A DNA stretch of 9,715 bases from Lewinellaceae bacterium (GTDB lineage Bacteria > Bacteroidota > Bacteroidia > Chitinophagales > Saprospiraceae), in contig JADJSY010000079.1 in NCBI GenBank assembly GCA_016711435.1, positions 1-9,715 of the forward strand. Direction: 5' to 3'. How positions within the stretch are numbered: the first letter of the stretch is position 1; each line of letters begins with the position of its first letter. The notes beneath the pieces are model-generated. The model did not search any database. It was not told where the DNA came from and saw only the letters and a program-made list of their open reading frames with translations. The position numbers were made by a program, and so were the translations under genes. Positions 1 to 7,402 of the stretch are shown here, in pieces.

Positions 1-4
1 CAAA

Positions 5-733
5 TTAGTGTATGGTTCCACGCGCGAGTTCCAGGATCTCTTGTTTGTCGTTGTACTCACGCACCAATTTACCATCCTGCATTTGCAGGACGCGATCTAC
101 ATACTGGCACATGCGCAAGTCATGGGTCACGATGACGCCAGCACGCCCATTCTCGTGGATGAGATTCGCAAAGGTCTCCACAACCTGAAAAGCGCGTTCT
201 GTATCCAATGAGGCAGTCGGCTCATCCGCCAGTACCACCGCAGGGTTATGGATCAATGCCCGGGCAATCGCCACACGCTGCTGCTGTCCACCGGACATTT
301 GTGCGGGCAGGTTATGCAAACGATCAGACAAACCCAAACGGGCAAGCAGTTCATCTGAACGGATGCGGCTGGCATGATCCAGTTTGCCGTTCAAACGCAG
401 CATGAATTCCACATTCTCACGGGCTGACAAAAACGGGATCAGATTATTCGCCTGAAACGTAAAGCCGATCTTTTCACGGCGTAATTTGACGCGCTGTTTT
501 TCATTCATCTGGGCAAGATCCTGCCCATCGATCAAAACCTGTCCACTGGTGGGAGTGAGCAAAGCGGCCAGAATGGAAAGCATGGTGGTTTTGCCTGAAC
601 CGCTTGGCCCAACCAATGCCACAAATTCACCGGACTTTACCTGAAACGAAACATGATCCACGGCATTGATGGTTGCACCATCCAGAGAGAAGGACTTTAC
701 CAAATCACGAACTTCGAGAGCTACATTTGACAT
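5..733 (-). CDS. ABC transporter ATP-binding protein (LolD/MacB/DevA type)
   Basis: This 242-residue ATPase should power the membrane permease encoded just upstream; MacB/LolD/DevA-type systems export lipids, lipoproteins or small molecules, or act mechanically on the envelope. All ABC hallmarks are visible: Walker A GPSGSGKTT at 42-50, a Q-loop glutamine in FTFQ at 91-94, the signature MSGGQQQRV starting at 146, Walker B VVLADEPT at 166-173, D-loop SLD at 175-177 and the H-loop histidine at 204. Length is normal for the family and the frame is intact. The ATG follows the permease stop by 8 bases, with a GGTAGG-like ribosome site overlapping that stop, so the two are probably co-translated. 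No membrane-fusion partner is visible; one could lie beyond the left edge. The substrate cannot be told from sequence. Confidence 0.95.
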   Translation of the reverse strand: MSNVALEVRDLVKSFSLDGATINAVDHVSFQVKSGEFVALVGPSGSGKTTMLSILAALLTPTSGQVLIDGQDLAQMNEKQRVKLRREKIGFTFQANNLIPFLSARENVEFMLRLNGKLDHASRIRSDELLARLGLSDRLHNLPAQMSGGQQQRVAIARALIHNPAVVLADEPTASLDTERAFQVVETFANLIHENGRAGVIVTHDLRMCQYVDRVLQMQDGKLVREYNDKQEILELARGTIH

Positions 734-741
734 TTTTTTAC

Positions 742-1899
742 CTACCCCAACCGGAGAGCCTTAAGCGGCTCGATACGAACTGCATAAATAATGGATACCA
801 TCCCACCCAACGGGCCGATCATCCAAAAGCAAGGCCACAGCGATCAACGAACGCGCGCCATTGAATACTAATGGAATTGTTGGGGGGAAGCCGAGCGAGA
901 ACAGGTATGTCATTACGCCTCCGATCCCAACCCCAAGCGCAATCACAATAATGATCTGGATCACCGCTGAAAAACTCAACCACTCCATTCGAGGAACCGA
1001 TAGCTTTCAATACACCGATCTGCGGAACTTTCTGGAGGATCTGAATTTGGAAGAAGCCACCGATGACAAGGATACCGATCAACAAGGTGAAGACGCCCTG
1101 AGTTTGGACCGTGCCCTGCTGCGCGGAATACCCTGGGATGTTGTTGATGGTCGTTTCAATAGTTGCGATGTCGATGTTGACACCCTCATCTGCCAATTTC
1201 ACTAACATTGCATCCACCTGCGAAGGATCGGTCAATTTCACCGCAATAATATTGGGATACGGTGTGTCACTGGCCAGCTCAGATTCAGATTGCGGGCGGA
1301 TTTTTCCCCAGGTGGCTGCAGGCACAAAAATTGTGGGTTGGAAAAATAGGATTGACCATCCACCAGTGCCAACGATCTTCAATTCGAAGAACTCATCCTC
1401 CGTCCCTTGTGTGGAGCGGATCTGGATGGTATCGCCAATTTGGAGATCAGATCGAACCGCCACGTTGCGATCCATTACAGCTTCACGGGCCTCCCCACCG
1501 CGGAACTCGCGGCCTTCAAGAATCGCAGGCATGCCGGGTCTGCCGGGTTCCGCGCCAAGCATGGATACTTTCAACGGTTCTGCAAGAGAGACGATCTCCG
1601 TGCTGGAAGTGTAGATCGCGCCTGCATCTGCGACCCCATCCACACGGCGGACTGCTTTTACAGTGTTTGTTTCAAGGCGGCTGGAGGAAATGCTGTAATC
1701 AGATTTTTCCAAAAAGACAACGAGCTGGGCATCCAAATTCGCTACGTATTGACGGTTGCCATTGGCAGCCCTCACCTAGGGCAATAAATAAAACGAACAA
1801 GGTAATCAACGCGATCACCAATGCCACAAGCAGGAAACGCCCCTTATTGCGGACTACTTCCTTTACAGCCAGATATGTTGCGAGAAATAAGTTCTTCAT
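742..1899 (-). CDS. ABC transporter permease, FtsX/MacB type (three apparent frameshifts)
   Basis: This is the membrane partner of the adjacent ATPase, about 384-385 residues once indels are repaired, a usual length for DevC/LolC-like permeases. The order is typical: a short cytoplasmic N-terminus (MKNLFLATYLAVKEVVRNKG), a first membrane helix near 21-42, a large extracytoplasmic MacB_PCD-like domain, then three C-terminal helices (GVFTLLIGILVIGGFF, VIQIIIVIALGVGIGG, LIAVALLLMIGPLGGMVS). The reading frame breaks three times: near 1769-1771 (CCC; either one extra base or two missing), at 970-974 (A5, one extra base) and at 823-824 (CC, one extra base). After repair the protein ends IEPLKALRLG with TAG at 742-744. 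Both readings of the first break keep the total length divisible by three. Intact hydrophobic pattern and motifs on both sides of each break argue for sequencing error. The ATG at 1897-1899 is 27 bases after the preceding gene. Confidence 0.88.
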
Positions 1900-1926
1900 A
1901 ATGTTTCTTTCACAGTGCTCAATGTT

Positions 1927-2526
1927 TTATACGATGGGATTTGAGTCATAGGGTCTTTTCCAATCCACACCCATGATGCCGTGGAGGATCAAATCGATTG
2001 GGGCATGATCGGCGATATCTTCATAATAGTAAGGAAGGCGAACGCGTCCATCTGTGCCAATGATGAAGGTACCAGACATTTGGTAAGCATCCTGCCCAGT
2101 ATGCGGAAGTTCGGGTTTAAATCCTTTTTGGCGGGCTAATTTACGATTGGACAACCAAATGCGCGGTGAAAGCAGCGTCTGCCAGAGTGTGCCTTGATAT
2201 AGACCGAAGGCACGGTAGGCAGCCCGATCTGGGTCGGCCAAGCAGGTTGCGCTGGGCGCGCGTTGATCGCAGAAGGCTTTGGCTGATTCCGCCGAGGCGT
2301 GGGAAATGATTGCCAAGTGCAACCCTTTGTCGGTTAAGGCTTGATGCGCGTCGATCAATTGGTCAACCATCTCTTTGCATTGGGGGCATCCAAAATGGCG
2401 GGTGAAGGCCAGCACCAATACACCTTTCTTCCATAGTGAGGAAAGCTGTACGGGCTTTCCGTTCGCGTCCAACAATTTCACATCAGGCGCGAGGTCATTG
2501 AATTTGAGTTGATTTTTTAATGCCAT
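1927..2526 (-). CDS. Peroxiredoxin-like / AhpC-TSA family protein (PRXL2-like, CPQC motif)
   Basis: This 199-residue thioredoxin-fold protein has the motif FTRHFGCPQC at 41-50, characteristic of the AhpC/TSA_2 (PRXL2/FAM213-like) group. Cys47 and Cys50 are the likely redox pair; Cys86 and Cys95 are further cysteines. The N-terminal segment (APDVKLLDANGKPVQLSSLW) matches the first strand and loop of peroxiredoxin-like folds, and a late segment (GTFIIGTDGRVRLPYYYED) matches the C-terminal core strands. There is no signal peptide or membrane helix, so it is probably cytoplasmic. A thiol oxidoreductase or antioxidant role is expected, but the substrate is unknown. The ATG at 2524-2526 has a good TAAGGA Shine-Dalgarno at 2531-2536. 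It is the first gene of a probable operon with the ABC permease and ATPase; whether the link is functional, for example a redox stress response, is only inferred. Confidence 0.88.
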   Translation of the reverse strand: MALKNQLKFNDLAPDVKLLDANGKPVQLSSLWKKGVLVLAFTRHFGCPQCKEMVDQLIDAHQALTDKGLHLAIISHASAESAKAFCDQRAPSATCLADPDRAAYRAFGLYQGTLWQTLLSPRIWLSNRKLARQKGFKPELPHTGQDAYQMSGTFIIGTDGRVRLPYYYEDIADHAPIDLILHGIMGVDWKRPYDSNPIV

Positions 2527-2570
2527 AATTTCCTTACGAGTAGTCGTACGCTTAGAATTTGAATATCAAG

Positions 2571-2598
2571 ATTCTACCACATTGCACAGGTTTTGCAA
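2571..2598 (-). promoter_or_regulatory. Probable sigma70-type promoter of the peroxiredoxin-ABC operon
   Basis: On the minus strand TTGCAA (2593-2598) and TAGAAT (2571-2576) are separated by 16 bases. The -10 matches the consensus at five of six positions and the -35 at four of six. The predicted start near 2564 would give a leader of about 38 bases that includes the Shine-Dalgarno at 2531-2536. The promoter lies between the upstream gene's terminator and the first ATG, as expected for an independent transcription unit. Confidence 0.5.
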
Positions 2599-2608
2599 AG
2601 GTTTTGCA
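2582..2608. repeat. Three TTGCA repeats at an exact 11-bp period (candidate operator)
   Basis: TTGCA occurs at 2582-2586, 2593-2597 and 2604-2608, each step being exactly 11 bp. The first two units, TTGCACAGGTT and TTGCAAAGGTT, differ at one position; viewed differently, AGGTTTTGCA is directly repeated at 2588-2597 and 2599-2608. The middle copy coincides with the proposed -35 element. Repeats one helical turn apart place identical bases on one face of the DNA, as in operators bound cooperatively by direct-repeat-binding regulators. No regulator can be named. Confidence 0.45.
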
Positions 2609-2632
2609 CGAATGAACTTTTCCTCTTCCCCA

Positions 2633-2669
2633 CAAAAATATGGAGCATACAGTGTCTGCATGCTCCATA
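2633..2669 (-). terminator. Rho-independent terminator of the SDH-type protease gene
   Basis: A perfect 10-bp inverted repeat (TATGGAGCAT at 2639-2648, ATGCTCCATA at 2660-2669) encloses 11 bases, which can form a further 3-bp CAG/CTG helix after one mismatch. Read on the minus strand, the stem begins 3 bases after the protease stop codon (2673-2675) and is followed at once by five T residues (plus A2634-A2638). Confidence 0.8.
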
Positions 2670-2672
2670 AAC

Positions 2673-3679
2673 CTATGCGATATGTAAAATGGATTTCTCC
2701 ACTTTGCTGCCAACTTTTGCCACCCGCCGCCAACTACTGTTATCGTTAAGTGAGATCCAACGGCGTTCTTCCGTGCGATAAAACCAGTCTTTATCCTGTT
2801 GATAATAAACAAGCACGCCCGTTGATTCCCAAATGTTGAGGATCTCGTTGCCATGCGCGTGCGTGTCGTCGAAGTCGGTGGTGGCACGCTGACCCATTTC
2901 ACTGTAGAGTTCGTTCAGCTCAAGCAGGAGTGTATTGATCTCAGGGTTTAGATGATTGACTCTGAGTCCAATTCGTTTTGCCTCTTCGATCAGGATCGGG
3001 TATCCATGGGAAGGATATTTTGAATTCAAGGTGGCTGCGATACTTTCGGCTTCAAGTTCATCTTCGATGTGATATGCGAGCAATTCCTTGCATAGCATGA
3101 TGGATAATGACTCGGCGCGGTCTACGGCGCCAATCACAAGTGGATGCACATGCTGGAATAATTGCTGATACGGGTTCTCGCTCTTATCTGACCCTTGGGC
3201 CTGCCACAGTTTCACGACGCGGTTTAATTCATCCAGGCTGACGCTGACGCGGTCATTATCACGGTCAATTGGAGAAAGCGAGTGTGTAAGGGAAGTGTCC
3301 ACCGAAGTGAGATAGGCCATTGGCCCCATTTGAATTTCGTTCGCGCCAAGTGTGACCATGGTCGCGGCGGAGGCGCATTCCAACGGAATGACAGCCACAA
3401 ATTTTTTGCAATATTGACGCAGGAGATTCACAATTCGCAGGAAGCTTGTCCGTTGCCGCCACTGGATTTTATAAACAGATAAATATTTTCCTGATGACCG
3501 ATCTTTTCCAGTAATTCAAATAAGGCCAACACATCATCATGGCAAACACTGCCGCGCGGATTGTTGAAATACGTTACCAATGTACCGCCAAGCAGCTTAT
3601 TGACCTGCTTGATGATGCTTTGTGTTTTTTCAAATAAGATGGGAGGCTGTTTTTCTTTGTTTTTGGTTTGGGTTGCCAC
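2673..3679 (-). CDS. SDH proteinase-type (ClpP-fold, SppA-like) serine protease, one frameshift
   Basis: Repaired, this is a 335-residue protein resembling the SDH_protease family (serine dehydrogenase proteinase, ClpP/crotonase fold, related to SppA). SSGGNG at 72-77 fits the oxyanion-region glycines. ECASAATM at 101-108 fits the nucleophile segment, with Ser104 the likely catalytic serine (the family pattern is KSAATM-like). GANEIQMGPMAYLTSVD at 112-128 matches the conserved stretch after it. No signal peptide is seen, so it is probably cytoplasmic. The frame breaks near 3440-3441, where one base seems missing; adding it turns QAS-CEL-stop into QAS-LRIVNLLRQYC. The start is GTG at 3677-3679, chosen because AGGAG lies at 3689-3693 with about 9 bases spacing. 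It has its own terminator and is probably monocistronic. The C-terminal half (about 140-335) contains no motif I recognise. Confidence 0.8.
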
Positions 3680-3758
3680 GTTTTAATTCTCCTAACCTTA
3701 AGATGGCAGGATAATAACATTCATTCATTAATCAATGTTCAGTCAAATGTACTATTAT
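3680..3758. other. Intergenic leader upstream of the SDH-type protease
   Basis: These 79 AT-rich bases contain the protease Shine-Dalgarno (3689-3693). On the minus strand they also hold TTGACT (a good -35 match), TATTAT and three ATTC-like tandem units near 3720-3729, but no -35/-10 pair has normal spacing, so I do not place a promoter. No convincing terminator hairpin for the preceding GH3 gene is seen; that gene may read through. Confidence 0.4.
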
Positions 3759-6494
3759 TTACCTGCGTGACCAGATCCACCCACCCACGAAGCCCAGCAA
3801 TTCGCCCAGGATCACAAACGTGACTACACCTGATACGCTGCTATTTATCATCCAATTGGTAATGCCGAACAAACCAAGCGAAAGGAAGTTATAGGAGAGC
3901 AGGCCGCCCAGCAGAATGCCTAACGTCCAACGCCGGGCAGAACGCTGGTTAGCTATGCGTGCAAGAACCATATACGCCACTCCTGCGCTCGCAAGGATGA
4001 CCAACATGGCAATCACCCAAGCCGAGAAACGCGGGAAACCATCCACGGAAATAAACGGGTCTTCCACCACTTCCACGGGCGCTTCGGGTGTTGCCTCAAG
4101 AGATTGGGTAAGCTCCGGCACTACCACTGTGACAGCCACAGCGCCGGATTGGGATACGTCCAATTGCACAACTTCCGAGATCACTGCCGGTTCACTGGCA
4201 ACACGAATTTCAAGCAGGCCGGGTTTATCCAACCCGAAGGATGCACGCGCCACCCCCTGCGTTGTAACTGATTCCACCTGCTGCAAAATACCGCCGCCTT
4301 CTCCGATCAACAACATGGAGAACTGCACAACCATCCCATCGGGAACGGGGTGTCCATTTTTATCGCGGATCGCGCCGGTGCGGATGGCAATGGTGTCGCC
4401 AATTCTGAAGAGCGGAATCGGGGTCGGCTCGGGAGTAAGACCAGCGCCGGGGGTAACAGGATCAGGCGGCAGGTCCAGAAAGATCGGAATGATCTGATTG
4501 GCATCCGGTGACATGACCGAGATCAAGTCATACCCAACCGCAGAGACGGAGACGGGCGATGATCCAACGGGAGTCAATTCCTGAAAAAGCAGGCGGGCGG
4601 CAACATCCACAAATTGTGGTTGTTTGCTATACAACGCGTAATACGCTGTCAATTTGGAGATGGTGGTGGTGTCAAAATAATAAGGTGCGCCAAAGGAAAA
4701 AAGGATCACATTTTTCCCACGCAGCAGGTCCGGACGATCACGCAGGAAGCGGCTGATCAATGCGGGCTGGCCGTTGGATGCGCCTGTCACGGAGATAACG
4801 ATCCAATCTGTGCGGTCAATGTCATCTGCCATGAATTGATTGTCTTCGGGCGTATCAAGCAGGGCTTGTAAATTCTCAAATGAATAGGATGTAAGCCGGA
4901 ACCCCTCGGTTTGGTTGCCGCTTTGTGGACCGTAGAGCTGCAGAGTGACGCTCTCAAGCGCATCAACTGCGAACAACGACTGCGAGGCACATTCCGTGCA
5001 TTGTTTCATATTTACCGTGTCGGTGAGAAAAACAAGGTGCTCACTGGGTTGCGGGGGCAAAGGCAAGACCGAAGTCAGGTCAGACAAAGACGGGCTGATC
5101 AACGTGGCCGAATTGCGAGCAACCGCAAAAGAGACCGCAGTGTCTGAGCCCAAACTCGTTAAATCTACGGCATCGTTTGCTACATTGCTATAAATAAAAT
5201 TATCGTACAAACCCATTTTTGCAGCCAGTATGCGGGCCACGGAAGAATCTACACGCTGGGCAAAGGCCGGGTCTTCGTTATATTTTTGAACAAAGAAATC
5301 AATGATGCGGGTGGTGGTGGTGTAGGCATCTGGCGCATCACTTGAGAGGATGTTGCCCAGATACAAAATATCATTCCCTGCAAGGAAGGCATCGCGGGCA
5401 GCCACACGTGCAAAAAATTGGCCGCCGCCCGAAGCATAAAAATCACTGACAGAAGGACTGCCCAAATTGTCACTTACGATCAGGCCGCCGTTCGCGTACC
5501 ATGTGGCGAATTGAGGCAGAGCCAATATCTGGCCCAATGCCTGAGAGTCAAAACTGATCGGTCTCGTTGTGGCGCGGATGTTACCCTGAAAACCCTGATA
5601 ACGAATATGTGAAACGAGCAAGCCGTCTGCGGCTGCGCTCTCGGTAATCGCGTTCCCCGTAACTGCAAAAAACGGCGCAAGCTCAATCTGCTTTAGCTGT
5701 TCAAGAGACTTGCGCACCGTGGAAACTTCCTGCTCGGGTAACCGGTCTGCACCGCCTACACCGGGGAAATGCTTGGCAATGACGAGAAGATCATTTCCAC
5801 TGCCGATGTGCAAACCATTCACATACGCGCTGCCCATCTCCCCCACCCAAAACGGATCGCCGCCAAATACACGCGCTCCCAAATCATCACCCGATGGGGA
5901 TGGAGATTCCAACACATCCAAAGATGGGCCAATATGAAAATTAAAACCAAGTGCGGCAAGCTCACGCCCGCGCACAATTCCCACCTGCTCGGCAAGGTCG
6001 GGGGTCCAGGTTGCGCCAATTGCCATCTCGCTCGGCAAAGGCGTCAGACCATTCAGGATCTGGTCGGTCGGATGACCGTCTCCTTCCTGCGTAGTTCCGA
6101 TAAACAGCGGCACATAAGGCGAGGTACTCATCTGCCCCGACTGATCGGGAATCGGGGTAACTGCCGTGTCCCATGTCAATCGCTGAAGTTCACTGATTAG
6201 CGCGTGAGTCTGCGCCACCGTATCATCCTCCGGAAAATTATCATTTTCCGACATCAACATCACGCCGCCCACATGATAACGGGTGATCAAATTGTAAATT
6301 TGAGATTCAGCGCTTGTATCCGTCCCTTTAAAAGTAACAAGGAACAACTGCCCCACACGCTCTTCCGGGGTCATCTCGTCTAGAATCAAACGAATGCCGG
6401 GAGGCGGCGTGGAAGTTTGCGCCCGCACCACAGTTGAGACCGGCGCAAGCGTCAAAAGAAAAACAAACAACAATAAAAATCGAATGAAACGCAT
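3759..6494 (-). CDS. Glycoside hydrolase family 3 (NagZ-like) protein with C-terminal membrane anchor
   Basis: This intact 911-residue protein has a signal peptide (about 1-25, ending VVRA), a GH3 TIM-barrel domain (about 35-435), an alpha/beta-sandwich GH3_C-like region (about 450-640), a Pro/Thr-rich linker (about 676-694), an Ig-like Big_1-type domain (about 695-785), and three C-terminal hydrophobic helices (about 824-846, 856-878, 886-908). GH3 landmarks include MTPEERVGQLF at 41-51, ALGFNFHIGPSLDV at 181-194, KHFPG at 241-245 and LIVSD at 338-342, where Asp342 aligns with the GH3 nucleophile. The NagZ loop Asp-Ser-His after KHFPG is absent; ADRLPEQEV stands in its place at 249-257. Typical NagZ proteins are about 340-600 residues, so this one is long. 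The catalytic part should face outward, anchored in the membrane. N-acetylhexosaminidase action on peptidoglycan or other glycans is possible, but activity is uncertain. It is flanked by unrelated genes and is probably transcribed alone. Confidence 0.9.
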   Translation of the reverse strand: MRFIRFLLLFVFLLTLAPVSTVVRAQTSTPPPGIRLILDEMTPEERVGQLFLVTFKGTDTSAESQIYNLITRYHVGGVMLMSENDNFPEDDTVAQTHALISELQRLTWDTAVTPIPDQSGQMSTSPYVPLFIGTTQEGDGHPTDQILNGLTPLPSEMAIGATWTPDLAEQVGIVRGRELAALGFNFHIGPSLDVLESPSPSGDDLGARVFGGDPFWVGEMGSAYVNGLHIGSGNDLLVIAKHFPGVGGADRLPEQEVSTVRKSLEQLKQIELAPFFAVTGNAITESAAADGLLVSHIRYQGFQGNIRATTRPISFDSQALGQILALPQFATWYANGGLIVSDNLGSPSVSDFYASGGGQFFARVAARDAFLAGNDILYLGNILSSDAPDAYTTTTRIIDFFVQKYNEDPAFAQRVDSSVARILAAKMGLYDNFIYSNVANDAVDLTSLGSDTAVSFAVARNSATLISPSLSDLTSVLPLPPQPSEHLVFLTDTVNMKQCTECASQSLFAVDALESVTLQLYGPQSGNQTEGFRLTSYSFENLQALLDTPEDNQFMADDIDRTDWIVISVTGASNGQPALISRFLRDRPDLLRGKNVILFSFGAPYYFDTTTISKLTAYYALYSKQPQFVDVAARLLFQELTPVGSSPVSVSAVGYDLISVMSPDANQIIPIFLDLPPDPVTPGAGLTPEPTPIPLFRIGDTIAIRTGAIRDKNGHPVPDGMVVQFSMLLIGEGGGILQQVESVTTQGVARASFGLDKPGLLEIRVASEPAVISEVVQLDVSQSGAVAVTVVVPELTQSLEATPEAPVEVVEDPFISVDGFPRFSAWVIAMLVILASAGVAYMVLARIANQRSARRWTLGILLGGLLSYNFLSLGLFGITNWMINSSVSGVVTFVILGELLGFVGGWIWSRR

Positions 6495-6502
6495 TACTTT
6501 CT

Positions 6503-6531
6503 CTTATATCACAATAGTGGAAATGTTTTAA
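6503..6531 (-). promoter_or_regulatory. Candidate promoter of the GH3 gene, very close to its ATG
   Basis: On the minus strand TTAAAA (6526-6531) and TATAAG (6503-6508) are separated by 17 bases. Only 8 bases lie between the -10 box and the ATG (6492-6494), so a start about 7 bases downstream would give an almost leaderless mRNA. The purine-rich AGAGAAAG in the same place could alternatively be a weak ribosome site for a longer transcript. Confidence 0.4.
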
Positions 6532-6560
6532 CGAAGCACGAAGGAAAAGTTACCCTGGAT

Positions 6561-6590
6561 AAAATGACGCCGCTCATTGAACGGCGTCAT
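6561..6590 (-). terminator. Hairpin downstream of the GDPD gene, probable weak terminator
   Basis: A perfect 9-bp GC-rich inverted repeat (ATGACGCCG at 6564-6572, CGGCGTCAT at 6582-6590) with a 9-base loop lies 54 bases past the phosphodiesterase stop on the minus strand. Only three T residues follow it, so it is a weak intrinsic terminator; it may instead protect mRNA 3' ends. It also separates that gene from the GH3 promoter. Confidence 0.5.
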
Positions 6591-6644
6591 GCTCATTCCT
6601 CGCTTCGTTCCCCGCTCTGACCTGACTCTGTTATTCTGAAAAAT

Positions 6645-7397
6645 CTACCCGCCCCGGCCAAGTGCCTGTGCAGCCATTGCCGGGTCATCGGTAAAGATAC
6701 CGTCTGCGCCCCATTCTTTGAGGCGTTGAATTTCTTCGGGGGTATTCGCCGTCCACACATGCACACGCCTTTTGAGTCGGTGCGCGCGCTGCATCTGCTC
6801 TCTGCTGGTGCTGGTAATATACGGATGCAATGCCTGATAATCACCGAACATAAAACCGAACGATCGCGCCCACAAGCCAACGATCCCTGGCATGGCGAGC
6901 AAACCGCGAGGGACTCCGGGAAGCGCCTGTGCCGCGATCTTCAAATTGGATGCAAAAAATGACGAGAAGATGATCTGTCCCTGATTGTTATGGCGCTTGA
7001 TCAATTCACAGACTTTTTCCGTCAAACCGTCACGCGGAGTGGAGTAATTGGTCAACTCAATGTTGATCAGTTTATCCTTCCCCACCGTTTCAAATACTTC
7101 CTCAAGCAAAGGGACGCGCGTGCCTTTGAATTTTTCATCGAACCATGCGCCTGCATCCAGCTTGCGGATTTCTTCCAGCGTGAACGATGCCACCTTGCCG
7201 CTGCCGTTCGTTGTGCGGTTCAGCGTGGGATCATGAATAACAATGACATGACCATCAGAAGTCAGTTTCGCGTCAAGTTCAACGCCGTCCGCGCCTTTTT
7301 GGATGGCTTGTGCAAATGACGGGAGAGTATTCTCCGGCGCGTGAGACTTGTCGCCGCGGTGAGCGAGAATGATTGGGGTGGGAAAATTTTCAAGCAT
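6645..7397 (-). CDS. Glycerophosphodiester phosphodiesterase (cytoplasmic, UgpQ-like)
   Basis: This 250-residue enzyme should hydrolyse glycerophosphodiesters, from phospholipid turnover, to sn-glycerol 3-phosphate and an alcohol. The GDPD signature is complete: His13-Arg14 in AHRGD, PENT at 21-24, metal-binding Glu40 and Asp42 in VELDAKLTSDG, the second catalytic histidine His55 in VIHDPTLNRTTNG, Glu114 in NIEL, and the closing block VHVWTANTPEEIQRLKEWGADGIFTDDP. There is no signal peptide or membrane helix, so it is cytoplasmic; the length is standard. The ATG follows the upstream AAA ATPase stop by only 5 bases and lacks a clear Shine-Dalgarno, suggesting translational coupling. In the usual NIEIK motif the lysine is replaced (NIELTN here), a minor variation. 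Pairing with the ATPase looks positional rather than functional. Confidence 0.95.
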   Translation of the reverse strand: MLENFPTPIILAHRGDKSHAPENTLPSFAQAIQKGADGVELDAKLTSDGHVIVIHDPTLNRTTNGSGKVASFTLEEIRKLDAGAWFDEKFKGTRVPLLEEVFETVGKDKLINIELTNYSTPRDGLTEKVCELIKRHNNQGQIIFSSFFASNLKIAAQALPGVPRGLLAMPGIVGLWARSFGFMFGDYQALHPYITSTSREQMQRAHRLKRRVHVWTANTPEEIQRLKEWGADGIFTDDPAMAAQALGRGG

Positions 7398-7402
7398 GAG
7401 AA

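Noticed and set aside
742..1899. Programmed ribosomal frameshifting in the permease
   Set aside because: Three breaks in one gene, no canonical slippery heptamer with a downstream structure, and similar breaks in unrelated genes fit sequencing error better.
1262..1951. Open frame of 229 codons on the plus strand, and overlapping plus-strand frames at 1111-1614 and 1407-1787
   Set aside because: They lie opposite the permease, have no recognisable domain and are Trp/Arg/Ser/Cys-rich in the manner of antisense frames.
2552..2902. Open frame of 116 codons on the minus strand overlapping the protease C-terminus
   Set aside because: It runs through the protease terminator and the next promoter and lies in a shifted frame of a supported gene.
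3715..3735. ATTC-like tandem units as an operator or promoter of the protease gene
   Set aside because: Only three short AT-rich units with no well-spaced -35/-10 pair; low complexity is enough to explain them.
3916..4497. Open frame of 193 codons on the plus strand
   Set aside because: It is antisense to the intact GH3 gene, has low-complexity Ser/Thr/Pro composition and no ribosome site or motif.
6593..6880. Open frame of 95 codons on the minus strand overlapping the phosphodiesterase gene
   Set aside because: It is out of frame with the well-supported phosphodiesterase and shows no family features.
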